Positions 8,507 through 17,459 of a stretch of 64,000 bases of DNA are shown piece by piece (the stretch's first letter is position 1; every line of letters begins with the position of its first letter). Source of the stretch: Aureimonas flava. GTDB taxonomy: Bacteria > Pseudomonadota > Alphaproteobacteria > Rhizobiales > Rhizobiaceae. The position numbers and the translations under genes are program-made. Location of the stretch: positions 124,001-188,000 of the forward strand of contig NZ_QYRN01000001.1 in NCBI RefSeq assembly GCF_003583935.1, read 5' to 3'. Below the pieces are notes generated by a model. That model was not told the origin of the DNA. It ran no database searches and saw only the letters and a program-made list of their open reading frames with translations.

Positions 8507-9909
8507 GCCGTTTCCTCCACCTTTCGGACCTCGGCCGCCGCGAGCCACATCTCGCGATAGCGGCCGAGGTCGGGCAGCGGCGTGTCGGGGATAACCCGTT
8601 CCGCGGCGGGTTCGATCGCCGCATTTGGGCCAAGCGCCAGGAGCGCCGCACCGGCGCTGGTGCCGGTTCCCTCCAGGGGAGCGGCGACGGGGCGCCCGGT
8701 CAGTTGCCGAAGGGCGCGCAGGAACGCGTCGTTGCGCGCGAACGGCCCTTCCACCACCGTCGGGCCGTCCGCGCCGATCACGCGCAGCACCTCGTTCGTG
8801 GCGAGCGCGGCGTAGAGACTGGCGGCGGCCGTGCGTTCGGCGCGAGACAGCGCGCCCGGCTCCACCGACCAGCCGCCGCGCGCCCGCGGAAACGGCCCGC
8901 TGCCGGCTGTCTGTCCCGGCAGCGCCATGATCCCGCGCTCGACCACCGAGGCGAGCACGGCCTCGTCCGGCGCTTCCGCTTCGCCGCCGGTCAGCGCATC
9001 GAACTCGCGCCCGCCCATGAAGATGCCGGACGGCACGGGCCGGCCGAACGCATCGACGTTGCTGAATGTGCCGAGGGCGGGGTCGAGCGTGTCGCGTCGG
9101 CCGCCGACGGCGAAGCACACGACCCACGTTCCCGTAGAGACCACGGCGAAGGGCGCCGGGCGGGAGAGGAGATGCGGCAGCAGCGACGCGTTGGAATCGT
9201 GGATGCCGCACAGGACGGGAATGGCGTTGCGGTCGGCCAGCCCGGCCTGCCGCGCGATCTCGGGAAGCAAGGGCCCGAGCGTGTCGAAGGCGGTGCGCAG
9301 CGGCGGCAGCAGCGCCCCCCAGCCCATTCGCGCGACGAGCGAGGAACAGGCGCCGGCGGGGGGCGACCAGAGGTCGGTGTGGCAGGCGATCGAGGTCGTC
9401 TCCACCGAGGCGACGCCGGTGAGGCGCCAGGCCCAGTACTGCGGATAGGTCAGGATGTGGCGCGTCCGCGCGAAGGCGTCGGGGAAGCGGCTCTGGAGCC
9501 AGAAGAGCTGGCGTCCGACATTGAGGCCCTGGGCCATGCGGGGGGACAGGGTCTCGGCGAAATCCGGCCGAAGGGGTTCGTAGGCGTCGCTCTCGGGCCC
9601 GGCGAGGTCGAACTCGTAGTCCAGCATCGGCAGCGACAGGCCGGTCTCGTCCACCAGCACGATCGAGGCGCCGTGGGTGGTGATGGCGATGGCGTCCGGC
9701 GCGTGCCCCGCCGCGACCTCGCCGAGCGAGGCCACGACGAAGGCGAAGAGGCGGTCGAGATCGAAATGCGGATAGGGCCCATCGCGCCGCACCTCGTTCG
9801 TGATGGAGCGGAAGGCGAGGTCGCGCCGCTCCGCCAGGTCGTGCAGCACGACCTTGGCGTTGGTCTTGCCGATATCGATCACGGCGACGTGGCGGGCGGG
9901 GCGATCCAT
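8503..9909 (-). CDS. rhaK: FGGY-family sugar kinase, probable rhamnulose kinase
   Basis: 468-aa carbohydrate kinase of the FGGY family. The N-terminal actin-like domain opens with the phosphate-binding loop DIGKTNAKV; GIHDSNASLLPH and STGTWVVCFAVG mark the middle and second domain, and GTGTSAGAALLALG is near the end. It should phosphorylate the ketose made by RhaI before cleavage by RhaD. The ATG at 9909 lies 4 bp after the rhaU stop. This matches the rhaU-rhaK order in Rhizobium leguminosarum; fuculokinase-like annotation is an alternative by sequence alone. Confidence 0.85.
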   Translation of the reverse strand: MDRPARHVAVIDIGKTNAKVVLHDLAERRDLAFRSITNEVRRDGPYPHFDLDRLFAFVVASLGEVAAGHAPDAIAITTHGASIVLVDETGLSLPMLDYEFDLAGPESDAYEPLRPDFAETLSPRMAQGLNVGRQLFWLQSRFPDAFARTRHILTYPQYWAWRLTGVASVETTSIACHTDLWSPPAGACSSLVARMGWGALLPPLRTAFDTLGPLLPEIARQAGLADRNAIPVLCGIHDSNASLLPHLLSRPAPFAVVSTGTWVVCFAVGGRRDTLDPALGTFSNVDAFGRPVPSGIFMGGREFDALTGGEAEAPDEAVLASVVERGIMALPGQTAGSGPFPRARGGWSVEPGALSRAERTAAASLYAALATNEVLRVIGADGPTVVEGPFARNDAFLRALRQLTGRPVAAPLEGTGTSAGAALLALGPNAAIEPAAERVIPDTPLPDLGRYREMWLAAAEVRKVEETA

Positions 9910-9913
9910 GCGC

Positions 9914-10243
9914 TCAGTCCATCCTGAACATGGGTTCGAGTTGCGTGACGGCGGGCGATGCGTCCGGGTTCGTCTCCATGATGTCGGCCATCGACGCCCA
10001 CCACCGTCGCATGACCTCGTGGGCGGGCAGGGCATCCATCCCGTGGTCGGACGGCCGCTTCAGCGTCGCGAACAGGTGGTGCGTCTCGGGGTCGAGGTGG
10101 ATCGAATAGTCGCGGACGCCCGCTTCGCGCAGCAGGGCGACGAGCTCGGCGGGGATCGCATCGTGGCGACGCCGGTATTCCGCCGCGCCGCCGGGCCGCA
10201 GCACCATGCGGAAGGCCACGGTCTCCTCATGCGCCGTGGCCAT
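9914..10243 (-). CDS. rhaU: L-rhamnose mutarotase
   Basis: Small 109-aa protein of the RhaM/RhaU mutarotase family, which interconverts alpha and beta anomers of L-rhamnose. Family features visible are the early FRMVLRPG strand, the Y-x3-HD segment ([10 protein letters not shown]), [14 protein letters not shown] and the WW pair in [12 protein letters not shown]. It overlaps the end of rhaR by 17 bp and is followed by rhaK after 4 bp. This is the most specific marker that the operon is for rhamnose. Confidence 0.92.
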   Translation of the reverse strand: MATAHEETVAFRMVLRPGGAAEYRRRHDAIPAELVALLREAGVRDYSIHLDPETHHLFATLKRPSDHGMDALPAHEVMRRWWASMADIMETNPDASPAVTQLEPMFRMD

Positions 10244-11030
10244 TGACGCCTCCTCGCTCCACCGTGGCGACGATCAGACGGACGCCCGCCGCCTCCACCA
10301 TCGCGGCGTCCTTGTCGGAAACGCCGTCGTCGGTGACGACGACCTGGGCACGCTCCAACGGGGCGAGAAGCAGGCTCGACCGGTTGGCGAACTTCGAACG
10401 GTCGGCGAGGATCACCAGCTCGTCGGCCTGACGCATCAGCCGCTGCTCGGATTGGATGATCAGCGGATCGGTCTCGGCCAGGCCGAGGGCCGAGACGCTC
10501 TGGACGCCCATGAACATGCGCCGCGCGCGGAAATGCGCCGTGCCGTCCGCCTCGAAGGGAGAAAGGATCAGTCCCTGGGCGCGGTATACGGCGCCCGCCG
10601 GAAGCAGCACCGAGCAGCGCGAGTGCTGGAGCAGGTGTTCGGCGATGGGAAACGAGTTGGTCATGATCTGGAGGCTGGCGTCGGTCAGGAAATGGACCAT
10701 CTGGAACGTGGTCGAACCGCCGTTGACGATGGCCGCGTCGTCCTCTTCGCAGAGGCGCGCCGCCTCGCGGGCGATGGCACGCTTCTCGGCCACATGGACG
10801 GTTTGCGCCAGGGCGAAGTTCGAGCCGCCGGGCAGCACGGGTACGGCGGAGGCCAGCGCCTCGGCGCCCCCACGAACCTTGCGCAGGCGCCGGGCGAGCG
10901 ACAGCGCCTGGATGTCGCGCCGGATCGTCGCCTCCGATGCTCCGGTGAGCGCGGCGAATTCCTGCACGGTGCCCACGGAGCGCCCCTTGAGGGCGCTCAG
11001 GATCATCCGCTGGCGTTCGCGCTCGTGCAT
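10227..11030 (-). CDS. rhaR: DeoR-family transcriptional regulator of rhamnose genes
   Basis: 267-aa DeoR/GlpR-type repressor. The N-terminal winged helix-turn-helix includes [20 protein letters not shown], and the C-terminal DeoR sensor domain (about 80-235) has the [13 protein letters not shown] effector loop and ILADRSKF motif. The expected effector is a phosphorylated sugar intermediate. It heads the minus-strand operon and diverges from rhaD. The inverted repeat at 11080-11130 between them is the obvious operator candidate. Confidence 0.88.
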   Translation of the reverse strand: MHERERQRMILSALKGRSVGTVQEFAALTGASEATIRRDIQALSLARRLRKVRGGAEALASAVPVLPGGSNFALAQTVHVAEKRAIAREAARLCEEDDAAIVNGGSTTFQMVHFLTDASLQIMTNSFPIAEHLLQHSRCSVLLPAGAVYRAQGLILSPFEADGTAHFRARRMFMGVQSVSALGLAETDPLIIQSEQRLMRQADELVILADRSKFANRSSLLLAPLERAQVVVTDDGVSDKDAAMVEAAGVRLIVATVERGGVNGHGA

Positions 11031-11079
11031 CCGTCTCCTCCCGCCACGAAGGTTTGCGCGGCCCGTCGCGGCTTGTCAA

Positions 11080-11130
11080 TCACGGGCGATCATATCCCGT
11101 CATTGTGCGCTGCATCATGATCGATCGTGA
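11080..11130. promoter_or_regulatory. Inverted-repeat operator candidate in the rhaR/rhaD divergon
   Basis: Two 14-bp arms, TCACGGGCGATCAT (11080-11093) and ATGATCGATCGTGA (11117-11130), are inverted copies matching at 12 of 14 positions. The left arm directly adjoins a minus-strand TTGACA (complement of 11074-11079), suited to rhaR. A plus-strand TTGACA is at 11140-11145, suited to rhaD; neither has a strong -10. The arrangement suits one RhaR complex controlling both directions, which is inference. Confidence 0.55.
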
Positions 11131-11231
11131 GCGTTTGTGTTGACACGGTGCCGCATCCGGCCGATGGTCCCCGCGCCGATCCCAGGCTGACGATCGATGC
11201 GCCGGGCGGCAATATCCACGAGGGGTTGGCG

Positions 11232-13319
11232 ATGGGCGGGGCGACGAAACTGCTGGAGAACCGCTGGGACGACGCGCGTGCCGCCGCCATGAGCGAGCCG
11301 GAGCGCCTCCTCTACCGATCCAATCTCCTCGGTTCCGACAAGAGGATCACCAATTTCGGCGGGGGCAACACCTCGGCCAAGGTGCGGCAAGCCGATCCGC
11401 TCACCGGCGAGGACGTCACCGTCCTGTGGGTGAAGGGTTCGGGCGGCGACGTCGGCACGATGCGGCTCGACGGATTCGCCACCCTCTACATGGACAAGCT
11501 GGAGCGGCTGCGTTCGATCTATCGCGGCGTGGAGCAGGAGGACGAGATGGTCGGCCTCCTCAACCATTGCACGTTCGACCTCAATCCGCGCGCGGCGTCG
11601 ATCGACACGTCGCTGCATGCCTATCTGCCCTATGCGCATGTCGATCACATGCATCCGGACGCGGTGATCGCCATCGCCGCGACGAGGCGCTCCCGCGAGC
11701 TGACGCGGGAGGTCTACGGCGACGAGATCGGCTGGCTCGGCTGGCGCCGTCCCGGCTTCGAACTCGGCCTCGAACTGTCGCGCTTCGCCGCCGAGCATCC
11801 GGACGCGAAGGGCGTCGTCCTCGAAAGCCACGGCCTGTTCACCTGGGGCGACACGGCGCAGGACTGCTACGAGACGACGCTGCGCATCATCAATCGCGCC
11901 ATCGAATGGTTCGACGGCCGTCTCGCGGGCACCGCCGTCTTCGGCGGCGAGGCGAGGGCCGCGCTGCCGGCCGAAGAGCGCCGCCGCATCGCCGCGCGCC
12001 TGATGCCCGAGATCCGCGCCCGCATCGGCATGGACGAGCGCAAGATCGGCCATTTCGACGATACGGATGCGGTGCTCGAGTTCGTCGGATCGCGCGACCT
12101 CGAGCCTCTGGCCGCGCTCGGCACGTCCTGCCCGGACCATTTCCTGCGGACCAAGATCCGGCCGCTCGTCCTGTCGTTCGACGAGAATGTCGAGGCGACG
12201 GTGGCGGGCCTCGACGCGGCGATCGAGGCCTATCGCGACGGCTACCGCGCCTATTACGAACGGTGCCGCCACGCGGACAGCCCGGCGATCCGCGATCTTA
12301 ACGCGGTGATCTACCTCGTGCCGGGCGTCGGCATGATCTCCTTCGCCAAGGACAAGGCGACCGCGCGCATCGCCGGCGAGTTCTATCGCAACGCCATCAA
12401 CGTGATGCGCGGCGCATCGGGCGTCGACGTCTACCAGGGGCTCGACGAGCAGGAAGCCTTCGACATCGAGTACTGGCTTCTGGAGGAGGCCAAGCTCCAG
12501 CGCATGCGGCGGCCGAAGTCGCTGGCGGGCCGCGTCGCCTTCGTCACCGGCGGGGCGGGCGGCATCGGGCGGGCGAGCGCCGAGCGGCTTCTGCGCGAGG
12601 GCGCCTGCGTCGTGCTTGCCGACATCGACGCCGGCTCGTTAGACACCGCGAAGGCGGAACTCTCCAAGGCCTTCGGCGCCGATCAGGTGCGGGGCGTGCT
12701 GGTGAACGTTACGGAGGAGGCGGCGGTGGAGCGCGGCTTCATCGAGGCGGTCGCGGAATATGGCGGGCTCGACATTCTCGTGTCCAACGCCGGCATCGCC
12801 TCCGCCTCGCCGATCGAGGATACGACGCTGGAGGTCTGGAGCCGCAATATTGACATCCTCGCCACCGGATATTTCCTGGTGTCGCGCGAGGCCTTCCGCC
12901 TGTTCCGCCGCCAGAAGCTCGGGGGCGCGGTGGTGTTCATCGCGTCCAAGAACGGGCTGGCCGCCTCGGCCGGGGCCTCGGCCTACTGCACAGCCAAGGC
13001 CGCCGAGATCCACCTCGCGCGGTGCCTGGCGCTGGAAGGCGCGGAGGCCGGCATCCGGGTCAATACGGTGAACCCCGACGCGGTGCTGCGCGGCTCCAAG
13101 ATCTGGAGCGGCGAGTGGCGCGAGCAGCGGGCCGCCTCGTCGCGGATCGGAGAGGACCAACTCGAGGAGCACTACCGCGCCCGCTCGCTTCTGAAGCGTT
13201 CGGTCTTCCCGGAGGACATCGCCGAAGCGGTCTTCTTCCTGGCGAGCGACCTGTCCGCCAAGTCGACCGGCAACATCCTCAACGTCGACGCCGGCAACCA
13301 GATCTCCTTCACGCGCTGA
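11232..13319 (+). CDS. rhaD: Bifunctional rhamnulose-1-phosphate aldolase / short-chain dehydrogenase
   Basis: About 695-aa fusion. The N-terminal class II aldolase domain (about residues 1-400) has the zinc-ligand cluster in YAHVDHMHPD and the FGGGNTSAK entry motif. The C-terminal SDR domain starts around residue 425 with TGGAGGIG, then NAG, and Y-x3-K in YCTAKAA. The aldolase should split rhamnulose-1-phosphate into DHAP and L-lactaldehyde, and the SDR should oxidise or reduce the lactaldehyde. I chose the ATG at 11232 (AGGGG upstream) because family similarity starts there; the frame is open from a GTG at 11127. It heads the plus-strand operon with rhaI. Confidence 0.9.
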   Translation: MGGATKLLENRWDDARAAAMSEPERLLYRSNLLGSDKRITNFGGGNTSAKVRQADPLTGEDVTVLWVKGSGGDVGTMRLDGFATLYMDKLERLRSIYRGVEQEDEMVGLLNHCTFDLNPRAASIDTSLHAYLPYAHVDHMHPDAVIAIAATRRSRELTREVYGDEIGWLGWRRPGFELGLELSRFAAEHPDAKGVVLESHGLFTWGDTAQDCYETTLRIINRAIEWFDGRLAGTAVFGGEARAALPAEERRRIAARLMPEIRARIGMDERKIGHFDDTDAVLEFVGSRDLEPLAALGTSCPDHFLRTKIRPLVLSFDENVEATVAGLDAAIEAYRDGYRAYYERCRHADSPAIRDLNAVIYLVPGVGMISFAKDKATARIAGEFYRNAINVMRGASGVDVYQGLDEQEAFDIEYWLLEEAKLQRMRRPKSLAGRVAFVTGGAGGIGRASAERLLREGACVVLADIDAGSLDTAKAELSKAFGADQVRGVLVNVTEEAAVERGFIEAVAEYGGLDILVSNAGIASASPIEDTTLEVWSRNIDILATGYFLVSREAFRLFRRQKLGGAVVFIASKNGLAASAGASAYCTAKAAEIHLARCLALEGAEAGIRVNTVNPDAVLRGSKIWSGEWREQRAASSRIGEDQLEEHYRARSLLKRSVFPEDIAEAVFFLASDLSAKSTGNILNVDAGNQISFTR

Positions 13320-13368
13320 ACGGGCTTCGTCCAGCGCCCATCCATCCGGCAGCCGGGGAGGGCACGCC

Positions 13369-14658
13369 ATGAGAATCGGCCGCGACGTGATCGAGGCATC
13401 CAACGCGAAGCTGCGCGCGGACCATGAGGCCGACTACGCGGCGCTGGGCGAGCGGCTGGCGCGCCGCGGCGTTTCGATCGACGCCGTGACGAGGCAGGTC
13501 GCTGGCTTCTCGGTCGCCGTGCCGTCCTGGGGCGTCGGCACGGGCGGCACGCGCTTCGCGCGCTTTCCCGGGCCCGGCGAGCCGCGCGGCATCTTCGAGA
13601 AGCTGGACGACTGCGCGGCGATCCACGACCTCGGGCGCGCGACGCCTACCGTGTCGCTGCACTTTCCCTGGGACCGGGCGGACCCGGCCGACCTGCGGGC
13701 CAAGGCCGCCGAGCTCGGCCTCGGCTTCGACGCGATGAACTCCAACACGTTCCAGGACCACCCGGACGATCCGCGCCAGCCGCTGTCCTACAGGTTCGGC
13801 TCCCTGTCGCACGCCGACGCCGCGGTCCGGGCGCAGGCCGTGGCGCACAACATCGAAACGATGGAACTCGGCGAAGCCATCGGCTCCAAGGCGCTGACGG
13901 TCTGGATCGGCGACGGCTCGAACTTTCCCGGCCAGAGCGACCTCGGCCGCGCCTTCGACCGCTATCTCGGCGCGATGAAGGAAGTGGTCGCCGGACTGCC
14001 GGACGGTTGGCGCGTGTTCTGCGAACACAAGATGTACGAGCCGGCCTTCTACTCCACCGTGATGGCCGACTGGGGCACCAACTACATGACGGCCGTGGAG
14101 CTCGGAGACCGTGCGTTCTGTCTCGTGGATCTCGGTCACCATGCACCGAACGTCAACATCGAGCAGATCGTCTCGCGCCTGATCCATGCTCGCAAACTCG
14201 GCGGGTTCCACTTCAACGATTCGAAATACGGAGACGACGATCTCGACGCCGGCTCCATCGATCCGTTCCGGCTGTTTCTGGTTTTCAACGAACTGGTGGA
14301 GGCCGGCGGACGGCTCGACGCGCTCGGGCCGTCCTACATGATCGACCAGTCGCACAACGTGACCGACCCGATCGAGAGCCTGATCCGATCGGCCGACGAA
14401 ATCCGTCGCGCCTATGCGCAGGCGCTGCTGGTGGATCGCGAGGCGCTTCGCGGCCATCAGGACGCGAACGACGCCCTGATGGCTTCCGAGACGCTCAAGG
14501 CCGGCTTCCGAAGCGACGTGGGACCGATCTTGGCGAGAGCTCGGCTCGATGCGGGCGGGGCTATCGACCCCGTCGCGGCCTACAGGGCCAGCGGCTACCG
14601 TGCCCGCGTCGCCGCCGAGCGTCCCGCCGCGCGGGCGACGGGCGGCGGCATCGTATGA
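13369..14658 (+). CDS. rhaI: L-rhamnose isomerase
   Basis: 429-aa xylose-isomerase-like TIM barrel of the Pseudomonas/Rhizobium L-rhamnose isomerase type, which converts L-rhamnose to L-rhamnulose using Mn. Metal ligands can be read as E in VFCEHKMYEP, D in VDLGHHAP, H and D in FHFNDSKYGDDD and D in YMIDQSHN. The length fits this family. It lies 49 bp after rhaD, and its stop overlaps an in-frame ATG of the following SIS gene. Confidence 0.92.
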   Translation: MRIGRDVIEASNAKLRADHEADYAALGERLARRGVSIDAVTRQVAGFSVAVPSWGVGTGGTRFARFPGPGEPRGIFEKLDDCAAIHDLGRATPTVSLHFPWDRADPADLRAKAAELGLGFDAMNSNTFQDHPDDPRQPLSYRFGSLSHADAAVRAQAVAHNIETMELGEAIGSKALTVWIGDGSNFPGQSDLGRAFDRYLGAMKEVVAGLPDGWRVFCEHKMYEPAFYSTVMADWGTNYMTAVELGDRAFCLVDLGHHAPNVNIEQIVSRLIHARKLGGFHFNDSKYGDDDLDAGSIDPFRLFLVFNELVEAGGRLDALGPSYMIDQSHNVTDPIESLIRSADEIRRAYAQALLVDREALRGHQDANDALMASETLKAGFRSDVGPILARARLDAGGAIDPVAAYRASGYRARVAAERPAARATGGGIV

Positions 14659-14675
14659 CAAGGGAGGAACCTGTC

Positions 14676-15230
14676 TTGACCAACCTCTACCGGACCGCGA
14701 TCGAGGAACTCGCCACGGTCGCCAACGCGATCGACGACGTGGCAGTGGACGAGGCGTGCCGACGCGTCGCTTCGGCCCGCCATGTCTGCGTCTATGCCGG
14801 CGGGCGTGAGGGGCTGCAGGTCAAGGGCTTCGCCATGCGCTTGTTCCACCTCGGTCGCGCCGTCTCGGTGGTCGGCGACATGACCGTGCCGGCATTGGGG
14901 CCGGGCGATCTCTTCTTCGTGGTGTGCGGACCGGGCGAAATCTCCACCGCCGTGGCGCTGGTCGGCGTCGCCCGGACCGCCGGTGCGCAAGTGGTCGTGG
15001 TGACGGCGCAGCCCGAGGGCCGCGTGCCGCGGATGGCCGATTTCGTGCTCACCGTGCCCGCGCAGACCATGGCCGACGACCAGGGCGATGCCGCGACCTC
15101 GGTTCTGCCGATGGGCTCGCTCTTCGAGGGCGCGCTGTTCGTGCTGTTCGAGGTGATGGTGCTGAAGTTGAAGACGCTGCTCGACGTCAGCCCGGAGGCG
15201 ATGCGCGCCAACCACACGAACATGGAGTAG
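14676..15230 (+). CDS. SIS-domain sugar isomerase (6-phospho-3-hexuloisomerase-like)
   Basis: 184-aa single SIS domain protein, a fold that binds phosphosugars. It resembles 6-phospho-3-hexuloisomerases (PHI), with VCVYAGGREG at the first loop, CGPGEISTAVALVGVA as the SIS phosphate loop and a C-terminal helix ending DVSPEAMRANHTNME. Two starts compete: an ATG at 14655 overlapping the rhaI stop and a TTG at 14676 preceded by AGGGAGGA at ideal distance; I favour the TTG. Co-transcription with rhaD-rhaI suggests a role on a rhamnose-derived phosphosugar, but no such step is known in the standard route. Confidence 0.82.
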   Translation: MTNLYRTAIEELATVANAIDDVAVDEACRRVASARHVCVYAGGREGLQVKGFAMRLFHLGRAVSVVGDMTVPALGPGDLFFVVCGPGEISTAVALVGVARTAGAQVVVVTAQPEGRVPRMADFVLTVPAQTMADDQGDAATSVLPMGSLFEGALFVLFEVMVLKLKTLLDVSPEAMRANHTNME

Positions 15231-15293
15231 CGGCCCGGAACTCGCGGGGCGGACGGCCGGTTTTTGCGTCGTATCCGTCTTGGGGAGGTTCCG

Positions 15294-15614
15294 ATGCCGA
15301 GAGGCGACAAGTCGAAATATACCGACAAGCAGCAACGCAAGGCGAGCCATATCGCCGAAAGCTACGAGTCACGCGGCGTGCCGGAAGCCGAGGCGGAAAG
15401 CCGCGCTTGGGCAACGGTCAACAAGGACAGCGGCGGCGGCAACAAGAGCGGATCGGGGCGAGGGCATCCCGAGTCTCACGCCTCGGCGCGCAAGGGCGGG
15501 GAGAAGGGCGGCAAGGTGTCCGCTTCGCGCACGGCGGCCGAGCGATCCGCGTCGACCAGGAAGGCGGCTGCAACCCGCAAGCGCAACGCAGAGGCGAGGC
15601 AGCCTCAAGCGTGA
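15294..15614 (+). CDS. Small basic KGG-type protein (plasmid-stabilisation-like annotation)
   Basis: 106-aa very basic, polar protein. It opens MPRGDKSKYTDKQQRKA, has a helical Y-x3-G-x-x-x-x-E-A-E-x-x-AWATVN segment (about residues 26-44) and then a low-complexity tail with KGG, SASR and lysine/arginine repeats. Alphaproteobacterial relatives are commonly labelled plasmid stabilisation protein without direct evidence; the tail suggests nucleic-acid contact or a stress-related disordered protein. GGGGAGG precedes the ATG. It stands alone, with a terminator hairpin following. Confidence 0.75.
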   Translation: MPRGDKSKYTDKQQRKASHIAESYESRGVPEAEAESRAWATVNKDSGGGNKSGSGRGHPESHASARKGGEKGGKVSASRTAAERSASTRKAAATRKRNAEARQPQA

Positions 15615-15639
15615 CCGTCGGTCGACCGGGCAAGACGAA

Positions 15640-15664
15640 GGCGCCGGCCCTACGGACCGGCGCC
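15640..15664. terminator. Hairpin between convergent genes
   Basis: An 8-bp perfect stem GGCGCCGG/CCGGCGCC (15640-15647 with 15657-15664) lies 26 bp after one stop and 19 bp from the other, between two convergent genes. There is no strong T-run on either side. Confidence 0.6.
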
Positions 15665-15682
15665 TCCATCAATTAGGTGAAA

Positions 15683-16039
15683 TCAGTTGGTCTTGACGGT
15701 CGTGTCGTCGCCCGCGCTGGTTCCCGGAACCGGCACGGAGGTGTCGGCGGGAACCGGCGTCGCGTCGGTCGGCACCACCACGGTGCTCGCAGCCTCCGCC
15801 GGCATGGTGGACCCGATGCCGCTGTCGTTGCCCGGCACGGGAACCGTGCTGGTGTTGGCGGCGGTCGAGGCGGCGGGTGCGTCGCCGGGCACGATCACTG
15901 TGCTGGCGGCATCGGCCGGCATTGCGGATTCTTCGCCCGCGCTCGTGGCAGGCACCGGATTGGACGTCTCGGACGTTTGGGCGAGGGCGCCCGTGGACAG
16001 GAGGGCCGAAGCGGCGAGGGCGATCATCAGGCGGTTCAT
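15683..16039 (-). CDS. Secreted low-complexity repeat protein, function unknown
   Basis: 118-aa protein with a clean signal peptide (MNRLMIALAASALLSTGALA, cleavage near residue 20) and a mature part made almost wholly of A, S, T, V, P, G and D. Two copies of a 12-residue unit are visible, MPADAASTVIVP (about 40-51) and MPAEAASTVVVP (about 79-90), as well as the pair VPATSAGEES and VPGTSAGDDT. It looks like an intrinsically disordered periplasmic or envelope protein. I recognise no family. Confidence 0.7.
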   Translation of the reverse strand: MNRLMIALAASALLSTGALAQTSETSNPVPATSAGEESAMPADAASTVIVPGDAPAASTAANTSTVPVPGNDSGIGSTMPAEAASTVVVPTDATPVPADTSVPVPGTSAGDDTTVKTN

Positions 16040-16274
16040 GGATACTCCCCAAAGTGACTGTTGAACCAACCGCAAGCAACGTTTCCGAAGTCGCAGATAA
16101 CGGACTGAGGACGAAATGCGCTCGGCGCGGCTTTTGTTCCGCCGCCCGTGCCCTCTTCTCCTCGGCGCGAGCTTTCCAACGCGTCGTCGCCCTTGGCCCG
16201 GCCGCCCGCCGCGCGCTATCGTCCGGTGAGAATCGCCGAAGGCCGACGAAGATGCGACCGGGCGGGAGGAACGA

Positions 16275-17417
16275 ATGAACGCTTTCGCGCTTGGCGCGGA
16301 CCAGGAGGCCATCCGTGCGATGGCCCTCGAGTTCGCGGCGGACAGGATGGCTCCCTTCGCCGGGGAGTGGGACCGCGAGCGTCGCCTGCCGGTGGAGACG
16401 CTGCGCGAGGCCGCCGCGCTCGGCATGGGCGCGATCTATGTGGACGAGGCGGCTGGCGGCTCGGGTCTCGGTCGGCTCGACGCCGCGCTGATCTTCGAGG
16501 CGCTGGCCACCGGTTGTCCGAGCGTGGCGGCGTTCCTCTCGATCCACAACATGGCGACCGGGATGATCGCCCGCCACGGCGAGGTTGCCCTTCGCGAGCA
16601 TTGGATCCCGAAGCTCGCCAGCATGGAGGCGATCGCCGCCTATGCGCTGACCGAACCCGACGCCGGTTCCGACGCCGCCGCTCTGCGAACCCGCGCGACG
16701 CTGGAGGGCGACACCTATCGGCTGGACGGAGCGAAGCAGTTCATCTCGGGCGGCGGGCTGGCCGATCTCTACGTCGTGATGGCGCGCACGGGCGGCGAGG
16801 GGCCCTCCGGCATCTCGGCGCTGGTGGTGCCGGGCGACACACCCGGCCTCAGCTTCGGCGCCGACGAGCGCAAGATGGGCTGGAACGCTCAGCCGACGCG
16901 CGCCCTGATCTTCGAGAACTGCCGCGTGCCCGTCGCCCATCGGCTCGGCGCGGAAGGGCAGGGCTTCGCCATCGCCATGGCCGGGCTGGACGGCGGCCGG
17001 CTCAACATCGCCGCCTGCTCGCTCGGCGGCGCCTGGGCCGCGCTGGACAGGGCCGTCGCCCACATGAACGAACGCCGGACTTTCGGAAAGCGGCTGGCGG
17101 AGCACCAGGCGCTGCGCTTCCGAATGGCGGATGCGGCCACCGACCTCGAGGTCGGGCGCAGCATTCTCTGGCGCGCCGCCGCGGCGCTCGACGCCAGCGA
17201 CCCGGCCGCGACCACGCTCTGCGCCATGGCCAAGCGCGTGTGCACCGACAAGGGCTTCGCCGTCGCCAACGAGGCGCTGCAGATGCTGGGCGGCTACGGC
17301 TACCTGGCAGACTACGGACTGGAGAAGATCGTCAGGGATCTTCGGGTCCATCAGATCCTCGAAGGAACCAACGAGATCATGCGGGTGATCGTGGCGCGGC
17401 AGGTGATGGGCCGCTGA
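16275..17417 (+). CDS. Acyl-CoA dehydrogenase (isobutyryl-CoA dehydrogenase-like)
   Basis: 380-aa FAD-dependent acyl-CoA dehydrogenase. The FAD/substrate motif YALTEPDAGSDAA is near residue 117, RRTFGKRL is in the C-terminal helical domain and the catalytic-base region is QILEGTNEIM. This is the branched-chain ACAD8-like group that oxidises isobutyryl-CoA to methacrylyl-CoA in valine breakdown. The ATG follows GGGAGGAACGA. The next gene encodes a 3-hydroxyisobutyrate dehydrogenase, which supports a valine/isobutyrate role. A different short branched substrate cannot be excluded. Confidence 0.87.
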   Translation: MNAFALGADQEAIRAMALEFAADRMAPFAGEWDRERRLPVETLREAAALGMGAIYVDEAAGGSGLGRLDAALIFEALATGCPSVAAFLSIHNMATGMIARHGEVALREHWIPKLASMEAIAAYALTEPDAGSDAAALRTRATLEGDTYRLDGAKQFISGGGLADLYVVMARTGGEGPSGISALVVPGDTPGLSFGADERKMGWNAQPTRALIFENCRVPVAHRLGAEGQGFAIAMAGLDGGRLNIAACSLGGAWAALDRAVAHMNERRTFGKRLAEHQALRFRMADAATDLEVGRSILWRAAAALDASDPAATTLCAMAKRVCTDKGFAVANEALQMLGGYGYLADYGLEKIVRDLRVHQILEGTNEIMRVIVARQVMGR

Positions 17418-17459
17418 GGCCACTCGACCGTTCCGCTCGATCATCGGAGGAGGGCCTTG

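Noticed and set aside
11127-11231. RhaD starting at the GTG at 11127
   Set aside because: The extra 35 residues overlap the operator arm and the -35 box and do not resemble the RhaD N-terminus; the ATG at 11232 has AGGGG upstream.
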